A model generated the notes under the pieces. The model had not been told where the DNA came from, searched no databases, and was given only the letters and a program-made list of their open reading frames with translations. Positions 1 through 9,897 of a DNA stretch of 64,000 nt are shown one piece after another. Location of the stretch: NCBI GenBank assembly GCA_028456385.1, contig JALNQF010000235.1, positions 1-64,000 on the forward strand, read 5' to 3'. Positions within the stretch are counted from its first letter, which is position 1. Every line of letters begins with the position of its first letter. Position numbers and translations under genes: made by a program. Source of the DNA: Ophiosphaerella korrae (lineage: Eukaryota; Ascomycota; Dothideomycetes; Pleosporales; Phaeosphaeriaceae).

Positions 1-369
1 TATTATACGTAATTAGGCTAGGTAATATAGCGTAGTAGAATACGTAACTATTTAGTAGTAAACGCTCTAGAGTAAACACTCTAGAGTAAGCGCTTAGAAA
101 TAAACGCTAGATAGTAAGTATATAGGAACGTTAATAGACCTTTATAGACTATTACGTTTAATCTCTTCTTTACCTCTTATCTTAATAGAGTATTATAACT
201 AATACTTTAATTAGATTCTTATCTACCTATTAATACTTATATACTTTATAATACTCTAATAAGAGCTAACTATTAATTAAGTTAAGTAACTAACTTATTT
301 ATTAACTTTACCTATCTTATAAAAGCTTACTTACTCTTATTACTCTTACTTAGTTCTAAAGACTTAATA
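1..369 (+). repeat. Left LTR of a gypsy-type element, RIP-mutated, 5' end outside the window
   Basis: This stretch aligns base for base with the LTR at 3577-3992; window base 1 matches about base 3609. Nearly all differences are C-to-T or G-to-A in this copy, so CpA, TpG and CpG have become TpA. The copy ends at a TA where the other copy ends in CA. About 32 bases of the LTR lie to the left of the window. The strand is set by the polypurine tract before the partner LTR. Confidence 0.85.
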
Positions 370-2577
370 TATATATACTAAGAGTAAAGATAATTAGTTA
401 GTAAATACCTTAAGTAGAAGACTAGACTTATAAGAAGAAGTAAATACTACTAGTATAGTTTTAGTTAAGAATAAAGAAGGATATTTAGTTCTAAATATAC
501 TTAAAATAGCTATAATACTTAAAAGAAAGAGTAGTAAGCTAGATAAATAGATTTAAAAAGTAACGTAAAAAGTATCTAAAGAAATAGAAAAACTAGAAAT
601 CTAAAAAAGATTTATATAAGCTTATAAAAGAATATATATTCTAAGGAAAATATAAAGAGAGTTTATATAATAATTTTATAAACTACTAGTATATAAGTAC
701 TAAGGTATTAATAAAACTCTAGATAAACTCTTATAAGACTATTATATCTTAAAAGTAAAATAACTAGTAATAGAAGTACTATAAGACTATATAGAATACT
801 ATAGAAATAAATATAGTAGATATATACTATATAGGAAATTATAACTAGTAGAAGTACTAGAGTAACTTTAGAAAATAATTATAATAGACTTTATTACAAA
901 GTTACCTAAGTTAAAAGACCTAATATTAGAAATTAAATATAATAGAATCCTAATAATAGTAGATAAGCTTATAAAGTATTTATACTTTAAACTATATAAA
1001 GAAAATAGTAGAATAAAGGTTACTATATACTAGGTTTTAATAACTATAATTAGCTAATATAGTATACTAAATAAGATTATTATAGATAGAGATATACAAT
1101 TTATATTAAAACTTTAGAGAACAATAATAGTATAATTAGGAATATAATACGTAATATTAATAGTAAATTACTTATAAATAGATAAATAATTAGAATAAAT
1201 AAACTAGATAGTAGAATAGTACTTAAGATACTACCTTAACTACAACTAGAACAACTAAGTATAGTTACTACCTATAGTATAGTTAGTATATAATAGTATA
1301 AAGAATATAGTAATAAAAGTATTACCTTTCTTTATAAACTATAGATTTAACCCTAATATATATAGAACTCTAAGAAATATAGAATCTTAGACTTTAAGAA
1401 GAAAAAACTTTATAAATAGACTAAAAGAAATATATAACTAATTAAGATAAGATGTAGAATTTCTATATAACTAAATAGTAAAGTACTATAATAAAAAGTA
1501 TAAAAAAGGACCTTAATTTAAAAAAAGAAAAAAAGTATAGTTAGTATAAAGAAATATTAAAAGTAAACAATTAAGCTTAAAACTTAATTACGTAAAGATT
1601 AGACTATATAAAATTAAAAAGAAAGTTATACTAGTAATATTTAAGTTAAAACTACTAAGTAAGATAAAGATATACTTAACTTTCTACGTAGTACTACTTA
1701 AAATAGTACTATAAGGCGTAGAACTACTAGTATACAAAGTAGATATATATAAAGAATAGGAAGAATAAGAAGTTAAAGAAATCTTAGTATACTAGTTCTA
1801 TAATAGTAGAAACTATTATTTAGTAAAATAGATAGGTATAGATAAGAAAAGATAATTATAGGAAGATATATAAGAACTAGAAGATAACCTTAACTACTCT
1901 AAGAAACTAGAGAAGTTCTAAAGTTAAAACCCTTTAGAGCGCTTTATAGTAAACTAAGAAAATTAATACTACTACTACTAGATAGAAAGGTAATAGGAAC
2001 GCCTAATATAATAGAAGTAAGAGTAGCCTCTACTATAGCCTTAAAATTAAGCTTAGACTCTATAAAAGTAGCCTACGCAATAAACTTCTTATTATTTAAG
2101 GCTTTTGTCTTATAAAGATAAATTAGATAAGTATAATTTTCTACTTATATACTTAGAATCTAATTATATTCTTTTTTAGCCTTAGTAATCTATTTAGATA
2201 GTTTATCTTAAGTATAGTTAATAGCTTTCTTTGTTATAAATAAGTATAGACGTAAGAGTAAGTATTATTAACTTATATTCTATAAAAGATATACTAAAAA
2301 AGTTATAAGATATATAAGTATTAATATAAATATACGCCTTATAAGCCTTACTATATTTTAAAGAAATATAATCTATAAGAGGATTTAAAGACTTATAATA
2401 AGAATAAAGAAATATAGTAATACTAGAACGTAATATATAATCTACTAATTAAAAGTAATAGAGAGTAGATTTAGTAGGTATATAGGAAGATAAAGAACTT
2501 AATATTAATAAAGAAACTAGATTAATAACTCTAGCTCTAGAATAGATAAACTAGAACCTATCTAAAGGAGGAGATAG
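370..2577 (+). mobile_element. 3' half of a RIP-degraded chromovirus (RNase H end, integrase, chromodomain)
   Basis: This follows the LTR at 1-369 directly but belongs to the other retroelement family in the window. It matches the copy at 24524-31554 from the end of RNase H (about base 400 here, about 28930 there) to the polypurine tract. The integrase core is near 880-1230, the chromodomain near 1740-1920, and a 3' region that encodes a conserved antisense frame runs from about 1960 to 2577. Gag, protease and RT are missing, so a deletion or recombination joined an LTR of one family to the middle of another. Stops occur throughout and are mostly TAA/TAG at expected CAA/CAG. Not functional. 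Confidence 0.75.
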
Positions 2578-3035
2578 TATTATAAGCGTAATAAGAGAAA
2601 TTAAGATAGAACTAATTAGTCCTAACTTAGATACTAATAGAGTATAAGATAAGTAAAGTAATAACTTTAATTAGGAGACTACTTATAACTAGGATACGTA
2701 GTAGTAATCTATAGTTATATATAAATAGATTAGGGTAATCTATAATAATATATAAATAGATTAAGGTAATCTATAGTTACGTATAAATAGATTAGTAGTA
2801 ATCTATAACGTTGTATAAGTAGATTAGTACAAGTATATAGTTAACTAGATGCGTATTATTAGGATAATATTAGTAATCTAATCTCTAACCTAGAACGCTA
2901 ATACTTAACATTGTATATACAAATTAACTATTATTTATAGTTATTACTAATTATAATATAAGCTTTTGTTATTACCTCCTAATCTACTAATACTTTAACA
3001 ATTATTAGGAAGTTAACCCTAGTAACCCCGTAATA
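2578..3035 (+). repeat. 3' LTR of the chromovirus fragment
   Basis: A purine-rich tract (AAAGGAGGAGATAG) lies just before it. The LTR starts TATTATAAGCG, which matches the unmutated TGTTATAG start seen in other copies. It contains four copies of a unit of about 31 bp at 2705-2829 (TAATCTATAGTTATATATAA and variants). The right end is approximate, because the usual CCTATTATA ending is not preserved here. Confidence 0.7.
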
Positions 3036-3576
3036 CTAGATAGTAAGAGAAGAGGTAATATTAATAGAAGTAGTAAAATAGTTAAGAACTTATACTAAAA
3101 CTTTATTACTTTCTTACTCTAATTCTAACGCTAGGTATAAGGCCTTATAATAAGTACGCTCTTTAGTAGATTTTAATATTTTCTTATTACGTAGTAAATA
3201 AGTAATAATAATAGTAAGAAGTTTTTTATTATTATTATTAACCTTTTTATAGAACTTTTTATAAGTTTTATTAAAAGACTTCTAGGTTATACTAATATAA
3301 GGATACTCTATACGAGTGCACTTAGTATACTTTAGAGTAGAATCTAGTATAATAAAATAAGGAATACCTAAGAGAGAACAATATAGATAAAGTGTTTTAG
3401 AAATATAGTTTATAGTAAGGATTTCTAATAAGAGATAAAGTCTACAAGACTAAGAGGGAGGTAATATTATAGTAGGATAGTTTTTAACTAGAAGGCGGGG
3501 CAAACCGCTTATAAGCTAGACCTAGCTAATAGAGGCCTAGGCCTAAGGACAGACCTAGCGTAAGAAAGGGGGATAG
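3036..3576 (+). mobile_element. 3' internal region of the element that owns the flanking LTRs
   Basis: The sequence between the inner chromovirus LTR and the outer LTR shows no recognisable protein domain. It is RIP-mutated up to about 3480, then CpA, TpG and CpG return abruptly. It ends in a polypurine tract (AAGAAAGGGGGATAG, about 3562-3576) directly before the LTR start TGTTACGATA, as expected for priming of plus-strand DNA synthesis. Confidence 0.6.
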
Positions 3577-3992
3577 TGTTACGATACTAAGCGGTAGGTA
3601 AGCTGTTGTATCGCACGCAATTAGGCTAGGCAATGCGGCATAGTAGAACACGTAACTGTTTAGTAGTAAACGCTCTAGAATAAGCGCTCTAGAGCGAACG
3701 CTCTAGAGTGAACGCTTGGGAATGAACGCTGGATAGCAAGTATATAGGAACGTCGATGGACCTTCATGGACTATCGTGTTCAATCTCTTCTTTACACTCT
3801 TATCCTAACAGAGCATCACGACCGATACTTCAATTAGATTCTTATCTATCCATTGATACTCACATACCTCGTGATACTCCGATAAGAGCCGACCGTTAAT
3901 CAAGTCAAGTAACCAACTTGTTCACCGACCTCGCCCGTCTCACAGAAGCCTACTTGCCCTCGTTACCCTTACCCGGTTCCAAGGACTTAACA
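3577..3992 (+). repeat. Right LTR (416 bp), almost free of RIP
   Basis: It begins TGTTACGATA after a polypurine tract and ends CTTAACA, giving the usual TG...CA. It contains three near-copies of a 16-bp unit around the palindrome CTCTAGAG at 3669-3715. Unlike its partner at 1-369 it keeps normal CpA, TpG and CpG content. It stops only 94 bp from the P450 stop codon, so it probably replaced most of that gene's original 3' flank. A target duplication cannot be tested because the left end lies outside the window. Confidence 0.8.
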
Positions 3993-4086
3993 TCAAGCCG
4001 CTCAAAAAGTCAACAATCAAGCCAATCCGAGATGCCAGGATTGATTGAATTGCTTGTTGCAGACTCTGAACATACTCATTGGAGCT

Positions 4087-5912
4087 TTAATTACGTGATC
4101 GAAAAACTACCCATAGATCTCCTGGACTGGTAATAAAATGGTCTTCTAGATGTTCGTCTAGGTTCCAACCATCTTCACCTGGAGCGAATTCCATATCAAA
4201 ATTCATTATGATCTTCGCAAGTACAAGCCGTATCTCGATTAGCGCAATTCTCTTCCCAACACAATTGTACCTCCCCAACGAGAATGGTGCAAAGGCTTCA
4301 GGATGGAGTACCAATTCTGATCGAGTAGTCCATCGTTCAGGGATAAAGTCGTTCGGCTCCACAAACGAAGTGGCGGCTAAAAAATTAGTTATTATAAAAA
4401 ACCTTACGCCGATATAAAAATTATGAACTTACATCGCTGTAATGCGTGAAACGGAACGGTAAGCGTGATGTTGCCAGGAATAAAAGTCTTTCCCAGCATG
4501 ATCCCTTCAGGCGGCGTCTGTCGAACTAGCCCCGAAGGAACAGGGTGATGCAATCTTAGTGCCTCGTTAATAACAGCGTTAAGAAGGGGTGCCTTTGCCA
4601 AGCCTGCTGTGTTAATTCCAGCTTCTTTCGATATGGACTCAAGCTCCTCTCTCAAGGCCTTTATGTATACTGGCTTACGAATCAACTCACAACAGCTCGA
4701 AGCTAGCACAGCGGCAACGGTATCACTATATCAATGTCAGTACTTGTTTCAGAGTGATCAGGCAACGTGCCTTCCAGCCACGACAAGCAACCTTGCATCT
4801 CCTTCAAGCCAGTTGCGGTTGACAGAGTCGTTCTTTGTCATTAAAGGTGCTTTTAGCAGGTAATGAAAAACGTCCTGCCTCTCTGTCTTTTCCTACAAGG
4901 GGTAACAGGTTAGCCAATCATTGCAATTTTCTAAGATACCCAACGTACCGCGATGCGAGCATCGAGCTGCTCGTTGCACCAACTGATGAATGGATGATTG
5001 TGGGAAGAAATGCTGCGGACGGTTTTGAAAATCTGAAAGAGCCATGGAATGGGTATGAAAATGCCCATGGGACGAATGTAGTTAAAGAGGTGGGCGATTG
5101 CGAAGTGGGAAGTTACACCTTCAAGTGCACCAAACCTTTTGCCAAAGGCAAGGTTGCCGACAATATCCCATGCATACCAATATGACCACTTCGTCATGTT
5201 GACCGGTTTAGCATTTTGCTGCAGGGCCTTCTGAATGAAGATATCCGCGTATTCACTAATAATAGGCTCATAGTTTTGCAAAGCTAGTTCGAGTTAACTC
5301 CGCTGCTTGCTAAACGTTTATGAAGAATGTACCTTTCTGGCTAAATGCTTTGTCCCAGTTGCGGCGCCTGAAGTCGTGAAAGCCTATGTCGCGAGTCTGG
5401 TGCATGGTTCGAAGAGGCTGAGCCATGTCGTACCATAGGCCTTTGGTACATTTGGTTGAAGGACCAAGAATGACCTGGGGTGCGTCGGGGTGGATTACCG
5501 ATAGCTCTGTTGGACCAACTCTCACAAAGAGACCATAATTTTCGTGCAAAGTGTGGTGATGCGTGTATGCCCTCCAGTCTGTGTTAGCATGTAACTGGAA
5601 TAATTTCGATATCGCCCAGGTCTTTGGGCCTGGAAACGCGCATAGTCGGTGAAAGTATAGACGGTATATAACGATACTAGTGAAAAGGCCAGAATAAAAA
5701 GAAATCATTAGGATGGAGTTGCCTATAAAGGCAACACCTAAGGATAGGTTGAGAAAGATGTTTAGTAGCAAGGGGACTGCGGCAACATGAAAAGCCAGAA
5801 TGCCAACATATTGCATCGCTGCGAGGTCATGTTGACCTCGAATGAAATATGAAAGATGGGAAACCACTCCAGCTATGGATGAGGCTGCAATAATTGTCAA
5901 AACTGAAGACAT
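4087..5912 (-). CDS. Cytochrome P450 monooxygenase, 539 aa, five exons; candidate cytokinin side-chain hydroxylase
   Basis: The exons are 5912-5333, 5283-4949, 4892-4771, 4725-4433 and 4376-4087. The joined length is 1620 nt and the frame is open throughout. The ATG at 5912 follows in-frame TGA and TAA. Introns are 49, 56, 45 and 56 bp; the third uses a GC-AG pair (see the intron entry). Three hydrophobic segments (about residues 4-24, 35-55, 58-83) suggest a membrane-anchored ER enzyme. Family motifs in order are PGP at 94-96, a C-helix RRRNWDKAF at 182-190, the I-helix oxygen-binding AGSDT at 344-348, ExxR (EALR) at 400-403, PERW at 456-459, and the haem loop FSLGRYNCVG at 475-484 with ligand Cys482. 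Length and motifs are those of an intact fungal microsomal P450. The substrate cannot be read from the sequence. The nearby LOG and IPT genes make hydroxylation of isopentenyladenine-type cytokinin to the zeatin type the leading inference, as for the P450 next to IPT-LOG in Claviceps. An unrelated secondary-metabolite oxidase remains possible. Confidence 0.93.
4726..4770 (-). other. GC-AG intron (45 bp) in the P450
   Basis: The donor is GAAG|GCACGT and the acceptor GATATAG|TGATACC, with a branch-site-like TACTGAC. Only this splice restores the frame and gives the canonical I-helix residues AGSDT. Using the nearby GT (GCAC|GTTGCC) puts TGA in frame. The non-canonical donor is therefore inferred from the protein, not from transcript data. 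Confidence 0.8.
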
Positions 5913-6441
5913 GATTTATCAATATTGGCTGACGCTAAGTAAAGATATTTTCGAATTCTTTGAAACTGAAGGACTTTATAACCTATGGCTCTTAGTTACC
6001 CATGATTAGTAAGCAACAAGGAGTTTTGTTGATGTCCATACTCTAGGAACTTTAATACATGCCCTATCCTTTAAGAAGAAAAGATCGTACTGGTCTCCTA
6101 CATGTGATGTTACATTAGCATTATAACACCGAAAAAGCGGAAACCAAGCCGAACGATTCGCCAAGAAGATTCAAAAGTCAGCTTCCCTAACCCCGCTAGA
6201 GAGTACAACCTAGCAGGGGGTAACTAAAGTGGGTATATCGTCCGTGAAGGCGCAGGATGTTGCTGGTCAATACATCGGGTAGCTAGGTCAAATGGACTGT
6301 CCAGACACTCAGGATTTTGTTGAGAAGTCTTTTAATATCATTCAAAACTTATAAAAGGGCCGGTACGGACCGATACACTCTTTCCGTTACACCTCCTAAG
6401 TCTTAGAATTTCACCTTTTATAACTAGCTCTCACATGTGCA
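5913..6441. other. P450 upstream region; no gene seen
   Basis: Balanced-composition intergenic DNA that should hold the P450 promoter. An imperfect inverted repeat lies around 6188-6222 (AACCCCGCTAG facing CTAGCAGGGGGTT). A TATA-like TATAAAAG sits at 6350-6357 on the plus strand, followed by a CGG-N6-CCG motif at 6361-6372. No open frame here resembles a known protein. Confidence 0.5.
6350..6372 (+). promoter_or_regulatory. TATA-like box plus CGG-N6-CCG motif
   Basis: TATAAAAG (6350-6357) is followed by CGGTACGGACCG (6361-6372), which fits the CGG-N6-CCG pattern bound by some Zn(2)Cys(6) fungal regulators. The orientation points toward the transposase fragment at 6710, so it may be a transposon promoter and not part of the P450 control region. 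The short motif may also be chance. Confidence 0.3.
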
Positions 6442-6462
6442 ATGCAGCGTCGCATTAGTGTA

Positions 6463-6578
6463 GATCAATTGTGGGGCTCATTGCAATCCAGATTGCCGGT
6501 TCACACTTTTATACAAGGGGGATCAATTGTGGGGCTCATTACAATCCAGACTGCCGGTTCACACTTTTATACAAGGGG
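6463..6578 (+). repeat. Tandem duplication, 2 x 58 bp
   Basis: The unit begins GATCAATTGTGGGGCTCATT and ends TTTTATACAAGGGG. The copies at 6463-6520 and 6521-6578 differ at only two positions, both transitions, and the first five bases of a third copy follow. It lies about 130 bp before the start of a broken transposase, so it may be the subterminal repeat of that transposon. Confidence 0.85.
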
Positions 6579-6709
6579 GGATCATGAGAGGGTTATTAGC
6601 GCGTTCGGTGAGGCTGGCCCGTGCATGGAAGGCTTGAGAATAAGGTACTTTGTTATATATACGTACTTACCGGTGACTAAGGTATTGAATTCCATACCTA
6701 TTTCACACA

Positions 6710-6915
6710 ATGCCCAAAACACCTAATCGCAGACTTAGCTACAAGAAACGCGTACAGATATAGACGCTCAGAGAGGATGGGCTATAGCAGAAGGAAATTG
6801 CAGCAAACCTAGGGATACCTCATCCTACTATCTCTTACTGTCTTAGGACTCCACTGACGCCGTCAAAGCCTCAGGGCCGCACTCCAAAAATTACTACACC
6901 TATTCAGGGATGCCA
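6710..6915 (+). pseudogene. Tc1/mariner-type transposase, N-terminal HTH fragment, broken
   Basis: From ATG at 6710 the frame reads like the DNA-binding start of a Tc1/mariner transposase. A basic segment (RRLSYKKRVQI) is followed by a helix-turn-helix core KEIAANLGIPHPTISYCLRT. Two in-frame TAG codons (6761-6763, 6797-6799) sit where the family usually has Gln, the change expected from CAG-to-TAG RIP. The frame ends in TAA at the junction with AT-rich DNA near 6915, and no catalytic domain follows. Inactive remnant. The family assignment rests on the HTH region only. Confidence 0.6.
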
Positions 6916-7498
6916 ATTACTCGAGTAAGAGTAATTATTCTTACTCTTACTCACAAGTAATTCCTCTTACTCTTACTTAGGTAATTACTCTAGTAATTAC
7001 TCCTTACTCTTTTAATAGTAATAATATTTTTTAAATAATTATTATAAAAACAGTATAGTAAAAAATAAATAAATAAAAAACCAAGTATATAAAATATATC
7101 TTAACTTTCTAAAGTTCTAAATTATAAAAAAATTAGATTATTTCTTTTTCTTATTTATATTATAGCTATTATTAGTAATATAAGTAGTACTATTATAAAC
7201 TAAATTCTATTCTTATTTATTATAGTTTATATTATATATAAACTCTACTATTATTTATCTATTTTTAGAAATTATAATTACTTACTATAAGTAATTACTC
7301 TTACTTATTTATATTAACCTTATATCTATTTAAAAATAGCTTATATACTATACTACTTAGAATACTAAGTAATACTATAAAACTTAAAGAAATTACTAAT
7401 ATACTAGTTAAAGTATCTAAGTAAAAGCTATATTATTACTAGTATAGTAGAGGTAGCTAAGTTAAGCTCTAAAAAAAGCTTTAGTTAAAGAGTTTAGG

Positions 7499-7955
7499 TA
7501 TTATAGGGTCTCTAAGTTATTAACTACCTAAAGTCTTAAGAGAGGTTTAGTAGATTAAGAGTTAATAACTAAAATATATATTATAATTGTATAATAAACT
7601 ATAAATAATAAATAACTCCTAATAGGTAATATTAAAGTATTATTATTCTTAGTTAGAGATTAGATTACTAATACTATTCTAGTAATATATATCTTTACTA
7701 ACTATATACTTATACTACTCTATTAATATATTTATTATATTTAATCTTAGTAGCTATAGATTATAGATTATTAATCTATTAATCTATAATATTCTTAGGT
7801 CTATATACTTTATAGATCTATAGATTACGTCTTACGTATCTTAGTTATATATTATTTCTTAATTAAAGTTATTACTTTACTTATCTTATACTTTATTAGT
7901 ACTTAAGTTAAAACTAATTAGCTATATCTTAATTTCTCTTATTACTACTATAATA
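7499..7955 (-). repeat. Solo chromovirus LTR, minus orientation
   Basis: The reverse complement aligns with the LTRs at 24524-24952 and 37045-37493, including the conserved end segment that reads ACTAATTAG...TAATTTCTCTTATTAC here. It is flanked by TTAGG (7494-7498) and TTAGA (7956-7960), a 5-bp target duplication differing by one G-to-A change. No internal region is attached, so it probably arose by LTR-LTR recombination. Confidence 0.75.
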
Positions 7956-8203
7956 TTAGAGGTATTTAAGCTTAATATAAGAAAAATAATAAAGAAACTA
8001 ATATATAAGAAATATAACTAAGTTAATAGAAGTAAAGACTTCTACTTACTTTCTTTTACTACTAGTTAGTATTATATTATAGCTTTACTCTAATACGCTA
8101 AATAAACCTAAAAAAGTAACTAAGTATTTAATAACGTTAATATAGGAGTAAAATAGTATATAATACCTAAAGGCCCTTACTCTTATCTTATACTTTATAT
8201 AGC

Positions 8204-8242
8204 TATAGCTTACTATAGCTTACTATAGCTTACTATAGCTTA
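8204..8242 (+). repeat. 10-bp tandem repeat, about four copies
   Basis: The unit TACTATAGCT occurs three times exactly (8211-8240) with partial copies on both sides. It lies inside the degraded DNA transposon. No function is suggested. Confidence 0.8.
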
Positions 8243-9495
8243 TAGTATAATAGTTAGAGCTTTTAGTATATAGTTAATTAGTCTAACTATCTACGCTAGC
8301 TTTTTTTTACTACTATACTAGGTATATAGACTAAAAATATATAAAATATAAATAAAACTAAGAAAGCTTTAAGTATATATATAAATACTAGAGTACTTTA
8401 AAGTAGTTAGAAAAAGAAAGCTTACTATTAGTTACTAAAAACTTATAAGTAAGTATTAATAATTAAGTATATATTAGCTATAAGTAAAATACTATACTAT
8501 TTAGTTATATTAAAAAGAAAAAACTTATAAAGTACTTAGTTTTTTATAATAGTTTTAACTAGCTTTATATAAATTTTAAGAATAGCTAAATATTAAATAT
8601 AATAAGTATTAAGTAGTTAAAATATATATTTCTACTTAATATAGTACTTCTAAATAATTATTAGAAGATACTTATTTTAGATAGCTATAGTAGCTATATT
8701 AATATTAAATTCTTATAGGCTTATAAGTAGAATAAAGTTTACTTTCTATTTCTACTTACTTATTCTTATATATCTTATAGCTTCTAAACTTCTTAGTATT
8801 CTTAGTTATATAGAAGTTCTACTAGTAGTAAACCTAAGTACTATCTTACTTTAATATATCTTACTATAAAGCTTAATAGGCTATAATTACTAAGAGAGTT
8901 ATATAAGTAAGATAAGCTACTATAAGTATTAATCTATTGAATATTAACTAGGTTATTAACTTATCTTAAGTAATTAGAAGACTTATTATACTACTACGCC
9001 TAAATTAGTCTTAACTTATTAAGAGTTACTTCTCTACTTTTTATAGCTTAGAGGGAGCTTTATAAGAATAAAAGTATTAGTTATAAGACTTACTAGCTCT
9101 TTAAAAAAGTAGGTAAAGTACTTATAGTAGTAAATATATAATTAGTAGTACTTAAAGTAGAAAATAAAAGACTTTATAGTTAACTTAAAGCTCTTAAGCC
9201 TTAGTAGCTATAAAAGAAAGTTTATATAGACCTAAATTAGCGCTTTGTAGATATAGAGATAATTATAGTAGCTATACAAGCTTCTACTCTTTTAGAGTTA
9301 TAAAACAATAGTAAAGTAGTAGAGAGAGAAGTAGAGAGAGCAGCAACTAAAGTAGCAGCTAGAACTCTTCAGTCTATGTGTACAGAGTGGCAATTGTAAC
9401 TAGGTTAAGAGAATAAACACGATTTTTCATGTAGAGAGGTGCTTTCGGGTCAGTGAGTTGAAACCCCGGGTGAGTCGAATCCCGGTCCGTTAGCT

Positions 9496-9897
9496 TAGCC
9501 GATTTGTGTAGAAGATTCGGGGGCCCACAAAATGATCTGCACCTGTACTACCCCCACGTCTGAGAGCGGGATACTAGGGTTGGAACGGCCCGACCAAGAT
9601 TTACAAGGGTAGTGCAGATGCGGATCGTTTTGTTGGCCTTATGCACGGACATATTTCGTATAGAGAATAGCCGATTTGTGTAGAAGATTCGAGGGCCCAC
9701 AAAATAATCTGCACCTGCACCACCCCTACGTCTGAGAGCGGGATACTAGGGCTGGAACGGCCCGACCAAGGTTTACAAGGGTAGTGCAGATGCAGATCGT
9801 TTTGTTGGCCTTATGCACGGACATATTTTGTATAGAGAATAGCCGATTTGTGTAGAAGATTCGGGGCCCACAAAACAATCCGCACCTGCACCACCCT
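9496..9897 (+). repeat. 172-bp tandem repeat, 2.3 copies, each with an internal inverted repeat
   Basis: Copies start at 9496, 9668 and 9840 with TAGCCGATTTGTGTAGAAGA; the third is cut off near 9897. Inside each full unit two 32-nt arms face each other: in unit 1, 9522-9553 and 9607-9638, matching at 27 of 32 positions around a 53-nt spacer. This looks like a 117-bp MITE-type palindromic element caught in a tandem array. Differences between units are mainly C/T and G/A. The array lies about 640 bp before the LOG start codon. Confidence 0.85.

Larger units (their letters stand above)
6916..9420 (+). mobile_element. RIP-degraded DNA transposon, probably pogo-like, interrupted by a solo LTR
   Basis: The tract opens with many copies of GAGTAAGAGTAATTA/TTACTCTTACTC type at about 6916-7015, resembling terminal repeats, then becomes nearly pure RIP product. 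Near 9180-9402 a plus-strand frame is readable with few stops (TAG/TAA at presumed Gln codons). It contains RFVDIE and ends in an acidic and basic helical tail (VEREVERAATKVAARTL, stop near 9402). This resembles the C-terminal tail of fungal pogo/DDE transposases. RIP fades over 9300-9400. Element ends and family are uncertain. A solo LTR occupies 7499-7955 within it. Confidence 0.45.

Noticed and set aside
3918..4133. Plus-strand open frame of 71 codons
   Set aside because: It starts at a non-ATG codon in the LTR and runs across the LTR end into the antisense of the last P450 exon. No domain.
4609..5185. Two overlapping plus-strand open frames
   Set aside because: They lie opposite P450 exons 2-4, whose motifs and splice sites are convincing; shadows.
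9464..9485. tRNA T-arm-like hairpin (CCGGG...TCGAAT...CCCGG)
   Set aside because: The loop is 10 nt, not 7, and no matching D-arm, anticodon arm or acceptor stem is found nearby. A SINE origin is possible but unsupported.
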